Made by a program: the position numbers and the translations under genes. Shown here in pieces: positions 1 to 8,354 of a DNA stretch of 51,216 nt. Numbering within the stretch: the stretch's first letter is position 1; each line of letters opens with the position of its first letter. Source of the DNA: an uncultured Lachnospiraceae bacterium (lineage in GTDB: Bacteria > Bacillota > Clostridia > Lachnospirales > Lachnospiraceae). The notes below the pieces were generated by a model that was not told where the DNA came from, made no database searches, and worked only from the letters and a program-made list of their open reading frames with translations. The DNA lies in the NCBI GenBank assembly GCA_947166015.1, contig CAMVCQ010000007.1, positions 1 through 51,216 on the forward strand. Direction: 5' to 3'.

Positions 1-53
1 GCGGACAAACGGTTTTCAAGACCGCCTCGTTATGACCACTTCGATACCTCTCC
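1..53 (-). tRNA. tRNA-Ser (anticodon TGA), 3' part cut by window edge
   Basis: Read on the minus strand the segment begins GGAGAGGTATCGAAGTGG, the usual start of a bacterial serine tRNA, followed by a D arm and an anticodon arm with 7-base loop CTTGAAA, so the anticodon is TGA (reads UCA). The variable arm, T arm and acceptor 3' strand lie beyond base 1 and cannot be seen. A very good promoter lies directly upstream (79-108), so the tRNA is probably transcribed on its own and not from the tsaD operon. Confidence 0.93.
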
Positions 54-78
54 ATGTCTGTATCAAAACGACTTGCTG

Positions 79-108
79 ATTATACCATTTTTCTTTAGGT
101 GATGTCAA
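79..108 (-). promoter_or_regulatory. Sigma-A promoter of tRNA-Ser
   Basis: On the minus strand TTGACA (103-108) is followed after 18 bases by TATAAT (79-84); both hexamers match consensus fully. Transcription would start near base 72, about 19 bases before the tRNA. Confidence 0.85.
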
Positions 109-153
109 GGTTTATTTTGATTTATTTCTTATATTATTGTATTTTTTTTGATT

Positions 154-1224
154 TTATTCGAATTTCAGTGCTGGAACGGCATTTAAATCCCAGGTATCCC
201 TCCTGCCCTTGATGTACTCATAATACCCGGCAGAGCCTATCATCGCCGCATTATCCGTACACAGGATCGCCGGTGGCATATAGAATTCGAAGCCGTTTTC
301 TTCGCACGCCTCGGTCATTTTTTTCCTTAATTCACTGTTGCAGGCTACGCCTCCGGCAAGGGCAATCTTTGTTATCCCCCGGTCCTTCGCTGCCTTCATC
401 GTGTGCTCGGTGAGTACTCCGGTCACCGCTTCCTGAAACGACGCGGCTATATCTGCTCGATTGATGCCTGCGAGATCATCTTCGGGTGATCGTTCTGCTG
501 CATCAGCCTGCGTATCGGACTGTTTATCCATCAGTTTCCGTTTCATTTTTTCGGAATTCAGATAGTTTAGCACTGCCGACTTCACTCCGCTGAAGGAAAA
601 ATCGTACGGCGCATCATCTATCACTGCTTTTGGAAACTCTACCGCGAACGGATCACCCTCTTTTGCAAGCTTATCTATCTTTGGTCCGCCCGGATATCCG
701 AGCCCTATAGCTCTCGCAACCTTATCAAATGCTTCTCCGGCAGCGTCATCTCTGGTCCTTCCCATGATCTCATATTTGTCATAATCCGATACTATCACGA
801 TATGAGAATGTCCGCCGGATGCCACCAGACACATAAACGGCGGCTCAAGGTCGGGATGCGCTATATAGTTCGCTGCAATGTGTCCTTTGATGTGATTGAC
901 GCCCACGAGCGGTTTATCCTTGGCGTACGCAAGTGCTTTCGCCGCTCCGACACCTACGAGAAGCGCCCCAACCAAGCCCGGACCGTATGTGACGCAAACC
1001 GCATCAATCTCATCCATAGTCCGTCCGCTCGTTGTCAGCGCTTCATCTATAACCTGATTTATAACCTCTATATGCTTTCTCGATGCAATCTCGGGAACAA
1101 CTCCTCCGTAGAGTTTGTGCGTCTCTATCTGTGATGCGATGATGTTCGAGAGTACGATCCTTCCGTCCTGTACTACCGCTGCCGCAGTCTCATCACAGGA
1201 GCTCTCTATTGCCAGAATATCCAC
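154..1224 (-). CDS. tsaD: tRNA N6-adenosine threonylcarbamoyltransferase TsaD
   Basis: TsaD (Kae1/Gcp family, ASKHA fold) transfers the threonylcarbamoyl group from threonylcarbamoyl-AMP to A37 of tRNAs reading ANN codons, working with TsaB and TsaE in the cytoplasm. The 356-residue protein opens with the phosphate-binding motif [13 protein letters not shown] and has the metal-binding HIKGH (H111, H115), the [10 protein letters not shown] segment and the late ALAGGVACN motif. The start is GTG with an AGGAGG five to six bases upstream. An acidic, charged stretch near residues 235-255 (around [15 protein letters not shown]) is longer than I expect for the family and looks like a loop insertion. 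It is the last gene of an rnz-X-tsaD unit; tsaB and tsaE lie just upstream on the same strand. Confidence 0.97.
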   Translation of the reverse strand: MDILAIESSCDETAAAVVQDGRIVLSNIIASQIETHKLYGGVVPEIASRKHIEVINQVIDEALTTSGRTMDEIDAVCVTYGPGLVGALLVGVGAAKALAYAKDKPLVGVNHIKGHIAANYIAHPDLEPPFMCLVASGGHSHIVIVSDYDKYEIMGRTRDDAAGEAFDKVARAIGLGYPGGPKIDKLAKEGDPFAVEFPKAVIDDAPYDFSFSGVKSAVLNYLNSEKMKRKLMDKQSDTQADAAERSPEDDLAGINRADIAASFQEAVTGVLTEHTMKAAKDRGITKIALAGGVACNSELRKKMTEACEENGFEFYMPPAILCTDNAAMIGSAGYYEYIKGRRDTWDLNAVPALKFE

Positions 1225-1266
1225 CTCGGCCTCCTCGCTGATTCGTTGTTTAGATAAAAATGTTCC

Positions 1267-2184
1267 CTACGCTTGTTCTCCGGTTGCTTCTTCTTTGGTC
1301 GCTGTCTGCTCTTCTCCGTTTTTGAATCCGAGTATCTTCCATTTCCCATCCTCGCTCACAAGGATAAAATCCTGAAATGTCTTGGCATACGACCTTTTTC
1401 CGGTATTCATAAAATACCTGATCGAGAGATTTGCACAATCTCTTCCTTTGATATTTTTGTATTTCACCTTTTGCCCGGTCTCTGCCGAGTAGCTTAATAT
1501 CTTTTTCTTGTCATTTTTGAACTGCTCGACCTCGTTCTCAAGATTTTTCCTGTGCTCTTCCTCGCTGTTTTGCGCGAGCAGGTCGCTACTGTACATCGTT
1601 CTCAATTGCTTCAGAAGTGCATCGAACTCATCATCATCAAGCTTTGTATTGTATATACACTGGTTGAGCCTTCCCCAAAGCTTCATTACTTCGGTCGGCG
1701 TCTCAGGATACCCCACGTCAAGGTCTTTTGCTATGAGCTTTTCGAGCTCGGTTGTCGGCGCTTTGACCTCAGACTGCATCTGCTGGCGCTTCATAAATTG
1801 ATAATATCCGCCAACCGCTGCAACAGCGAGGATACAGATGATAAATGAGAATGTAATGATACTTTTTCTCTTTTTGGCCACAAATTCCATGGACTTGCTC
1901 TGCTTTGGCGCAGCTGCCGGTCCCGGATTGAAGTTCTTTTTTGTGCCCTGCTTAGTTTCTGTTTTTTTCTGAACAGGAGGTACTTTTGTCTCTACTATCT
2001 CAGTTTCTTCCACTGCTTCAACAGCCGTCTGTCGTATCGAATTTCCCTGCTGCACCGGAGTTACATCCTGCGCGGGCGCTGCTGTCTGTGTCTGAGTTCC
2101 TGACTGAACAGGCGTAGCAGTCTGTACCGGCGTCACGTCGTTTGATGCGCCGTTTCCTTCAGGATCATTGACCTGAGATGCCAT
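1267..2184 (-). CDS. Single-pass membrane protein of unknown function
   Basis: I do not recognise a named function. Residues 1-95 are low-complexity, rich in T, Q, P and V with repeats of the type TPVQ/TQTQ, and probably disordered in the cytoplasm. A single membrane helix (around residues 105-125, ITFSFIICILAVAAVGGYY) follows basic residues KKRKS. The remaining 180 residues would be outside and contain a folded-looking domain with the segments YPETPTEVMKLWGRLNQC and EDGKWKILGFKNGEE, the latter resembling the last strand of a small NTF2/cystatin-like domain (an impression only). The start is placed at the ATG at 2184 (305 residues), because AAAGGAGG lies just upstream; a longer frame reaches 2220. 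It sits between rnz and tsaD and is probably co-transcribed with them. Confidence 0.75.
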   Translation of the reverse strand: MASQVNDPEGNGASNDVTPVQTATPVQSGTQTQTAAPAQDVTPVQQGNSIRQTAVEAVEETEIVETKVPPVQKKTETKQGTKKNFNPGPAAAPKQSKSMEFVAKKRKSIITFSFIICILAVAAVGGYYQFMKRQQMQSEVKAPTTELEKLIAKDLDVGYPETPTEVMKLWGRLNQCIYNTKLDDDEFDALLKQLRTMYSSDLLAQNSEEEHRKNLENEVEQFKNDKKKILSYSAETGQKVKYKNIKGRDCANLSIRYFMNTGKRSYAKTFQDFILVSEDGKWKILGFKNGEEQTATKEEATGEQA

Positions 2185-2223
2185 ATCGCGTACCTCCTTT
2201 CCTGCACTTCTTCGGTGCATTTT

Positions 2224-3138
2224 TTAATCCTGATCGTCAAATTTCAATGTCTTACTTTTTCTGTCTTTGCCGGCCTTCGTATTTGCAAAAATGTTCCGAA
2301 CGCCTTCGACATAATCCTTCGGTCTGATAAGCGAAGGGCTGTAATGCGTAAGCCACAACTCCTGTGCCTCCGCCTGTGCAGCCAGCGTAGCTGCCTCGGA
2401 AAAGATCATGTGCTTTTTCTCCTTGGCCTTTTCAAGCAGCTCGTCCTCACCGTACATACCTTCACATATGAAAAGATCTGCACCCTTGGCATGCTCTGCT
2501 ATTTCCGGAATCGGCCTTGTATCCGTACAGTATGTGACCTTCAGTCCTTTTCTCTCGGGTCCGAGCACCATGTCGGGAGTGTAGACATTTCCATTTGCGT
2601 CGATCGTTTCTCCCTTTTGGAGCCTTGCCCAAAACTCAAGCGGAATATTTTTCTGCTTTGCCGCCTCAAGATCGAACTTGCCGGCTCTTTTGATAACCTG
2701 CGAGTACCCATAGCAGGTAACCGTATGCTTTAACTTAAATGCTTCAAGTGTATATCCTTTTATCTGAATCTCGTGATATTTTTCCGTAAGTTCAGTATAC
2801 CTTATTTCAAATGGCAGCCCGGGCGCTATCACCCTGAGCGAATCAACCACTCTTTTTATCCCTTTGGGTCCGATCACATCCAGAGGCTCTGTTCTTTGCG
2901 AACTTCCCATAGAAAGCAAAAGCCCCGGGAGTCCGCCCACATGATCTCCGTGAACGTGAGTCAATGCGATCACATCTATATCGTGAAGACTCCAGCCTTT
3001 TTCGCGGATCGACACCTGGGTTCCCTCCCCGCAGTCGATCAGCAGACTCGACCCGTCAAACCTGGTCATAAGCGATGTCAGAGCGCGCCTTGGTAACGGC
3101 ATCATCCCACTCGTCCCAAGCAAACATACATCCAACAT
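2224..3138 (-). CDS. rnz: Ribonuclease Z
   Basis: RNase Z is the zinc metallo-beta-lactamase-fold endonuclease that removes 3' trailers from tRNA precursors. The 304-residue length is normal for the bacterial short form. The metal-binding signature THVHGDHVGG is present (H61, H63, D65, H66), and later parts of the metal site are visible in KLKHTVTCYGY, YCTDTRPIPE and LTHYSPS. The start ATG has GGAGG upstream. A promoter (3184-3212) overlaps the end of tsaB, so rnz leads its own transcript with the unknown membrane protein and tsaD. Confidence 0.96.
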   Translation of the reverse strand: MLDVCLLGTSGMMPLPRRALTSLMTRFDGSSLLIDCGEGTQVSIREKGWSLHDIDVIALTHVHGDHVGGLPGLLLSMGSSQRTEPLDVIGPKGIKRVVDSLRVIAPGLPFEIRYTELTEKYHEIQIKGYTLEAFKLKHTVTCYGYSQVIKRAGKFDLEAAKQKNIPLEFWARLQKGETIDANGNVYTPDMVLGPERKGLKVTYCTDTRPIPEIAEHAKGADLFICEGMYGEDELLEKAKEKKHMIFSEAATLAAQAEAQELWLTHYSPSLIRPKDYVEGVRNIFANTKAGKDRKSKTLKFDDQD

Positions 3139-3183
3139 CTTGTATTATCCTCCGTCTTCACAACTAAATGCACAATTCAAATC

Positions 3184-3212
3184 ATTATATCATAACTGTC
3201 AGCTTTTTGCAA
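3184..3212 (-). promoter_or_regulatory. Promoter for rnz-X-tsaD
   Basis: TTGCAA (3207-3212) and TATAAT (3184-3189) are separated by 17 bases on the minus strand. The -35 box lies inside the last codons of tsaB. The predicted start is about 39 bases before the rnz ATG. Confidence 0.65.
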
Positions 3213-3921
3213 GCTGTGATTCTTTCTCAGCTCTTTCTCTTTCCGCCTGTGAAACCCTGAGATACTTCGGCGCAAACTTGTCAGGCTCGCAGGCTCCGCC
3301 TTCATTTGCAAGCATCTCCGCAATAAGTGCTATCGAGGAAGCCTTCTGATATCTAAGCTCCTCCGGAGCAAACTGCGCCATAGCGCCCATTTTTTCACGT
3401 ATCGTATCACAAAACACAGGTACACCGTCCCCGACAAAAATAACCCGTTTGTTCAAACCGGCGAGCTTCTCAAGAAGATCGGCTATAGGTGCAGCACCTT
3501 CATCGCAAAGCTTTTGCGGTATCGCTTCCGTCTCCGGATACTCATATACTCCATAATACACCTCAGAACGCCTTGCATCCATGATCGAGCATACAACTCC
3601 TCCCGCAAGTCTCAGATTGAAGGCAAGTCCCAAAAGCGAGCTCACCGGGATAACCGGAATCCCAAGTCCATAAGCCAGCCCTTTTGCCGTAGCCGCTCCG
3701 ATCCTAAGCCCCGTAAATGAACCCGGTCCTTCCGAGATGGCTATCGCTTCAATCTCTTCTTTTGATGTCTTGGATGTATGCATCATCTCATCTATCATCG
3801 GAAGCAGCGTTTGAGAATGAGTGAGCTTGTTTCGGATCATATACTCACTTATCAGTTTTCCGTCTTCTTCTATCGCCACCCCGGCCACAAGTCCGGAGCT
3901 GTCTATGCCAAGTATTTTCAT
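3199..3921 (-). CDS. tsaB: tRNA t6A dimerization protein TsaB
   Basis: TsaB is the catalytically inactive ASKHA paralogue of TsaD that scaffolds the TsaBDE complex for t6A synthesis. The 240-residue protein starts MKILGIDSSGLVAGVAI and has the family hallmark SEGPGSFTGLRIG near residue 65, followed by GLAYGLGIPVIPVSSL. TTGGAG precedes the ATG. A 95-base gap without a clear gene separates it from tsaE upstream, so both may share a transcript. The 3' end carries the promoter for rnz. Confidence 0.95.
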   Translation of the reverse strand: MKILGIDSSGLVAGVAIEEDGKLISEYMIRNKLTHSQTLLPMIDEMMHTSKTSKEEIEAIAISEGPGSFTGLRIGAATAKGLAYGLGIPVIPVSSLLGLAFNLRLAGGVVCSIMDARRSEVYYGVYEYPETEAIPQKLCDEGAAPIADLLEKLAGLNKRVIFVGDGVPVFCDTIREKMGAMAQFAPEELRYQKASSIALIAEMLANEGGACEPDKFAPKYLRVSQAERERAEKESQLAKS

Positions 3922-4016
3922 CGTTTACTCCAACACTTCTTTTTGTGCTCAAAAAATCGATTTTTTACCGATATTTCTATGTTTATCAATGCTTTCAATT
4001 CTTGTTTTAACTTTCA

Positions 4017-4457
4017 TCATCCGCCATAATAATCGACCTTTATCCTTCTGAAATTCGGATCTTCGTTCAAATCTTTTTCCACCGTCACGCTGATAGCATT
4101 CTCAGGCATCAGGTATTCAAGTCTTTCCGGCCACTCGACAAGGCTTACTCCGTCAGAATAAAAATACTCCTCATACCCGATATCGTACAGCTCATCCGGA
4201 TCACCTATCCTGTACAGATCAAAGTGGTACATTTTTTTCGAGCCCTCGTACTCGTGAACTATGGTAAATGTCGGACTCGTCACAGGCTCTGTGATCCCAA
4301 GCCCCTCTGCAAATCCTTTTGCAAAAACAGTTTTTCCCACTCCGAGATCACCGTAGAGCAAAATGATGTCGCCGGAATGTGATTTTTTCGCCATTTCTTT
4401 TCCAAGCTCATATGTATCTTTGTCCGATCTGCTTATATGTATATGTGATTCTTCCAA
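4017..4457 (-). CDS. tsaE: tRNA t6A biosynthesis ATPase TsaE
   Basis: TsaE is the P-loop ATPase that drives turnover of the TsaBD complex. The 146-residue protein has the Walker A motif GDLGVGKT (residues 36-43), the family segment SPTFTIVHEY and the HFDLYRIGDPDELYDIGYEEY region that follows. The likely start is TTG at 4457, one base after the stop of the upstream gene. A GGTGA ribosome binding site inside the end of that gene suggests translational coupling. A start at the downstream ATG (residue 22) would still leave the P-loop intact but would remove a normal N-terminus. Confidence 0.95.
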   Translation of the reverse strand: MEESHIHISRSDKDTYELGKEMAKKSHSGDIILLYGDLGVGKTVFAKGFAEGLGITEPVTSPTFTIVHEYEGSKKMYHFDLYRIGDPDELYDIGYEEYFYSDGVSLVEWPERLEYLMPENAISVTVEKDLNEDPNFRRIKVDYYGG

Positions 4458-4458
4458 A

Positions 4459-4929
4459 TTATTTCACCGACTTTACCTTTCCGGATATAATGTCAAATGC
4501 CTCACCGCTTTGCGCTCTCGGTATAACAAATGCGGAAACCGCCGTCATATAAAGGTACATGACATTTTTGTGTATAACTGCTTTTCGGATATCTCCGTAC
4601 TCAAAAACCTCTTTGCTGAGCTTTTGAGATATCGTAAATCCGTCATCTCTGAATTCATAATGCATCGGATTTGCAAAAGCCTCTGTCTTCAACTGTGTCT
4701 GTGTTTTTTTGAGGAGCAGAAGCGGCTGAATAACCGTAAAAAGCAAAAAAAGTACCAAAAGAAGGCACTTCTGCATCCCGGTCCACGCCGGATATCTGAT
4801 TATCAAAGCGACAAGCGCTGCAACGCTTATCACCAATCCTATTATTCCGCCCGGTCTCGCGTAATTATGATAGAGCACAAATCCGCTCAAGCTTTTTGAG
4901 TCCATATTTACATCAAACTCGACAGGCAT
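4459..4929 (-). CDS. Small membrane protein, YcxB-like
   Basis: A 156-residue protein with two adjacent hydrophobic segments (about residues 28-48 and 55-72) in an otherwise polar chain. The C-terminal half contains a pattern typical of YcxB-like proteins: YEFRDDGFTIS, then SKEVFEYGDIRKAVIHKNVMYLYM and AFVIPRAQ. That family is widespread in Firmicutes and has no firm function. The start is the ATG at 4929, preceded by AAGGAGGAGGAAAGG. Its stop lies one base before the TTG start of tsaE, so the two are translated together. A perfect hairpin lies in its leader (4971-5004). Confidence 0.75.
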   Translation of the reverse strand: MPVEFDVNMDSKSLSGFVLYHNYARPGGIIGLVISVAALVALIIRYPAWTGMQKCLLLVLFLLFTVIQPLLLLKKTQTQLKTEAFANPMHYEFRDDGFTISQKLSKEVFEYGDIRKAVIHKNVMYLYMTAVSAFVIPRAQSGEAFDIISGKVKSVK

Positions 4930-4970
4930 CCTTTCCTCCTCCTTGAAACCCCTTTGTTGTTTCACAAACA

Positions 4971-5004
4971 TCGGGATATGCACGACTTCGCATGCCTATC
5001 CCGA
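4971..5004 (-). terminator. Hairpin between the HEXXH gene and the YcxB-like gene
   Basis: TCGGGATA (4971-4978) pairs perfectly with TATCCCGA (4997-5004), with a partly paired 18-base interior. No long T-run follows in either direction, so it may be a weak terminator of the gene at 5068-5715 or a leader structure of the gene starting at 4929. Confidence 0.4.
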
Positions 5005-5067
5005 GTGATAATTTCCTTACTTTTATGATTTATTTAATCCACATTTGATTTGGTTAGTCAGTCCTTC

Positions 5068-5715
5068 TCACGCTGTCAAATCAGCATTTAATCCCGACCC
5101 AAACATCGATAACTGCTTGTTCATTTCTCTCTCATACGGATTGGCAACTCCCTTGTATCCGTTGAGCATCGCTTTGGCTGCGTTATTGTCATCACCACCA
5201 TGTGTGGTTTTCATCGTCGTGCGAGTCTCTCCTCCCGAGACATACACTCGACCACACTCGGGACATACTGCGGTATGTAGCGTAACTGAAACGGAAAGCA
5301 ATTCTTTGTTTTCTTTTTGATCTTCGGCTCGAGCATTGCTTACATGCTCCTGCTCATGCCCCATAACTCTCGCTGCCGAGGCGCTTGGATCTATGTGTGC
5401 AGGCGCTTTGAATGACACATCGCCTTCATTGGAGCCGTCGACGTATTTTCTGTTTTTGCAGGTTTCACACTCCGCTTTGCCGACACGCTTGTCCTGCTTG
5501 GTAGCTTCCGGTTTGCCGTCCAGACCTATCTTGTGTCCGGAAGTGTCGATCTGTCCGAGCTTTTGCGCTCCGTTAAGGCTTCCGACTCCTGCTACAGCCG
5601 CAGCCACTCCATCGGACTGCGACGATGCTCTTCCGATCGAATTCACCGGTGTCACAGGCATCGCCGAATACATCGGAAACAGCCCGCTTATCCCGGATAC
5701 AGGTCCAATTCCCAT
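5068..5715 (-). CDS. SprA-like putative zinc metalloprotease (HEXXH)
   Basis: A 215-residue protein that resembles the SprA-related/putative metalloprotease group. The core reads CETCKNRKYVDGS, then DVSFKAPAHIDP and GHEQEHVSNA. HEQEH (H120, E121, H124) fits the zincin HEXXH pattern. Cysteine pairs C83/C86 and C151/C154 (CPECGRVY) could bind a structural zinc. The first 75 residues are small, polar and probably flexible, and there is no signal peptide. The start has AAAGGAGGTATCG upstream. No substrate is known to me. The gene stands alone between two gaps. The protease activity is inferred only from HEXXH; the paired cysteines could instead mean a structural role. Confidence 0.7.
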   Translation of the reverse strand: MGIGPVSGISGLFPMYSAMPVTPVNSIGRASSQSDGVAAAVAGVGSLNGAQKLGQIDTSGHKIGLDGKPEATKQDKRVGKAECETCKNRKYVDGSNEGDVSFKAPAHIDPSASAARVMGHEQEHVSNARAEDQKENKELLSVSVTLHTAVCPECGRVYVSGGETRTTMKTTHGGDDNNAAKAMLNGYKGVANPYEREMNKQLSMFGSGLNADLTA

Positions 5716-6004
5716 AGGCGATACCTCCTTTCACAAAACGCCGACGTCTCTAAGTAAGTCGAGCGACTATCAGATCAGATCATACAATGTTGTAAATCAA
5801 GTCACGATTTAACCGTATGCACTACCCTTGTTTCACGCACCAATTTGTTCAAATGACAACTGCATATACCTGTAATTATTCTACCATGTTTTGCGAAAAA
5901 AATCAAGAAAAAAATGGCATCCTCGAGGCATTGACAAGTGCCGTTATGACGCCATCATACAATCATCAAACACGCTGCGGAACGTGGTTTAATATATAAC
6001 CACT
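5716..6004. other. Intergenic region with terminator, no gene seen
   Basis: About 290 bases between the HEXXH gene and the membrane protein at 6005. It holds the ribosome binding site of the former (5721-5730 region), a TATGAT hexamer near 5780 without a good -35 partner, and the terminator of the latter (5908-5953). A 60-codon plus-strand frame here has no ribosome binding site and no protein-like pattern. Confidence 0.5.
5908..5953 (-). terminator. Rho-independent terminator of the GT-C-like gene
   Basis: On the minus strand GGCGTC (5948-5953) pairs with GATGCC (5916-5921), enclosing a second small GGCA/TGCC stem, and is followed by seven T residues (5908-5914). It lies about 50-95 bases past the stop at 6005. 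Confidence 0.65.
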
Positions 6005-8275
6005 CTATGAAACCTTCAACACATAGACCTCACCAGACTGAAATACGACAGGATATCTGCCGAGCATATCATCAAAATCCGGAATTGCGTAGCTTCCTCG
6101 CTCTATGTCTCCCAATATCATATATTTCACACCGTATTTTTCGATCAGAGTGTCCCTGGCTGACGGATCCTCATACATCGTCTTTACATCGTTTTCCTGC
6201 GTGCCGTAGTCGAGTCCGTGATAGTACAAAAATGTCCCGGCACCGCAAACTATGCTCCTTCCAGTGAGCGCAGCAACCGCGTTGTTGTGATTGCAGGCTG
6301 TAAGCATAGTGTCCTTCGGATCGGTATTCGCCTCAACCCATTCGGCAAGCTTGACATAATCAGCGCTGTATAGCTCATAGTCTGATACATACTCCCTGCC
6401 TACGGTAAATGCCGCAGACACCGTCCCCAGCGTAGCCACGCACCCGACGACTATAGCCGTTATAACCTTCAATCCGCGATTTTTGACAAGTCCCGAAAGC
6501 TTTTCCGGAAGCGTCTCCACGGTAAAATCAGAAACAGCGATGCAAAAGAACAAATACGCCACCAAAAGCAGCTTGTTGTTGTCATATGGATTCGGCTGAA
6601 ACAAGATAAATTCGCATATAAGCCACAAAAATGATGCCGGCAAGACCATACGAAGCTGTCTTTTTTTGCCCCATATCAGCATGATGATACTCATCACAAA
6701 TACGATGCCGATGTTTTTCAGATAAAATATAATATAGTTATCCATCACATCGGGATTATTGTTTGCCCAGTCAAACGCTCCCCTTATGAACTGCTCCCCC
6801 TGCGCTTGCTTAAATGTAAAATTAATTAACTGCGGAAGCGCGAAAATCAGGGTTATAACAAGCATTAACCCCCAGCTTTTCAACTCCTCCGATATCCATT
6901 TATTATCCTTTGTCTTTTTGTGATTTGCCACCAAAAGTATCACAAGAATACATCCAACCGCCGCTATGATACCATAGCCTATCATCAATAGAAACTTATC
7001 CGAGAGCGGCTCATCCGAAACCTGAGCCATAGATATGCAGTTTAGTATGATCAGCGCTGCGATAACAGCCACTGCTTTTTTTCCTGCGGAGAAATTTAAT
7101 CTATTTTTCAAAATCCTGTCATATAATCCCATCACAACGAATCCCACACAGAGCACTCCGAGTGCCAAAAATGAATGTGTATGGATAAGTGGTAATCCTC
7201 CCGCTATGATGCCCGCAAGTACAAAATACGAGGATACCGTCCCCGGCGCAGTCAATCCGATGCGTTTTTTGTCTTTTGCCGGCGGGGCATTTTTGTGCTC
7301 GTTTCTTTTGTGCCAGCCTTTCAACACGAGAGAGAGGACCGGGAAAAGCATAGCCCAACCAAACAGAGTTGCCCTCTGCGGGATCAGCATATCACAGATC
7401 ACATTGTGCCACTGGACATTGTAATCGACAAGGTTTGTCGGCGTCTGATAGAATTCCGTAAATATCCTGTTGAAATTGTCCGCGGTCGCGGGATGGATGA
7501 AATACCAGATACCGAGCCCGCCATTGAAAAAGAAAAGCGAAAAAGCCAGAATAATCTTTGCTCCGATGCGTTTTGTTTTGCGAAGGATTTCTTTCGCTAC
7601 GCACACCATACCGAAAAACACCTGGAGTAGCGCAAAAAACATCGGGAAGATGTATGCAATTCTCAAGCTCGCGCCCCAGATATATACACTCGATGATATG
7701 CTGTCTGATAAGAAGGGGTATGATAGCTGCGTCCCCGGCAGTATCGAGTACTCCGGCGGAAATGTTCCCTGCTCCTTGATGCTGGTGATAAACCCGAGGT
7801 GCATATTCATATCGCCGTAGGTACACTGTCCGGCGTGCATTGCTCCGTCATTTCCGGAGAGAGTATGATGAACTATGATGATCATCATCAGAACCAAAAG
7901 AGGTATTATCAGGATCAGCACAAGGTTTTCACTGATAAATCTCCTGATATCAGGTTTGATCTTTCGTCCCGAGAGAAATCCCGCGTTACCCTCTACACTG
8001 TACTGCGCGGTCCCCAAAAGCGTCAAAACACATATCACGACTGCTATCACACCCGCCGTGATGTGCGCTTTGATCGTAAAGCCCATAAAAAATGCGCACA
8101 GCGTCGGGAGCCAGGAAATCATAAAACTTCCCAAAACGCTTCCCATAAGAACGCAATACGCAATATTTTCTTTTTTCAGATATCGGACTGATATGATCAG
8201 CCCGATAGCCTGAAATAACAAAAAGTATAAAATTCCTATTATGTTGCCCTCGACCGATCCGTACATTATGCGCAA
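6005..8275 (-). CDS. Polytopic membrane protein, GT-C glycosyltransferase-like
   Basis: A 756-residue integral membrane protein with about 12-14 hydrophobic segments spread over residues 8-620 and a soluble C-terminal domain of about 120 residues. The architecture and the C-terminal text (TDPKDTMLTACNHNNAVAAL, TGRSIVCGAGTFLYYHGLDY, then EKYGVKYMILGD) resemble lipid-linked-sugar glycosyltransferases of the GT-C fold, where this region faces outside. I see no decisive catalytic signature, so acceptor and donor are unknown. The start is probably TTG at 8275 (GAAAGG five to six bases upstream), or the ATG three codons on (8266). The gene ends at its own terminator. Confidence 0.7.
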   Translation of the reverse strand: MRIMYGSVEGNIIGILYFLLFQAIGLIISVRYLKKENIAYCVLMGSVLGSFMISWLPTLCAFFMGFTIKAHITAGVIAVVICVLTLLGTAQYSVEGNAGFLSGRKIKPDIRRFISENLVLILIIPLLVLMMIIIVHHTLSGNDGAMHAGQCTYGDMNMHLGFITSIKEQGTFPPEYSILPGTQLSYPFLSDSISSSVYIWGASLRIAYIFPMFFALLQVFFGMVCVAKEILRKTKRIGAKIILAFSLFFFNGGLGIWYFIHPATADNFNRIFTEFYQTPTNLVDYNVQWHNVICDMLIPQRATLFGWAMLFPVLSLVLKGWHKRNEHKNAPPAKDKKRIGLTAPGTVSSYFVLAGIIAGGLPLIHTHSFLALGVLCVGFVVMGLYDRILKNRLNFSAGKKAVAVIAALIILNCISMAQVSDEPLSDKFLLMIGYGIIAAVGCILVILLVANHKKTKDNKWISEELKSWGLMLVITLIFALPQLINFTFKQAQGEQFIRGAFDWANNNPDVMDNYIIFYLKNIGIVFVMSIIMLIWGKKRQLRMVLPASFLWLICEFILFQPNPYDNNKLLLVAYLFFCIAVSDFTVETLPEKLSGLVKNRGLKVITAIVVGCVATLGTVSAAFTVGREYVSDYELYSADYVKLAEWVEANTDPKDTMLTACNHNNAVAALTGRSIVCGAGTFLYYHGLDYGTQENDVKTMYEDPSARDTLIEKYGVKYMILGDIERGSYAIPDFDDMLGRYPVVFQSGEVYVLKVS

Positions 8276-8354
8276 ACCAGCCTTTCTACAGTGATTCCTG
8301 CAAACACATTCATATGATCATCGACAAAAATCTTTGATACCATCAATGCTTTCC

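Noticed and set aside
5817..5999. Possible 60-codon plus-strand gene
   Set aside because: No ribosome binding site, no recognisable pattern, and it runs through the terminator of the gene at 6005.
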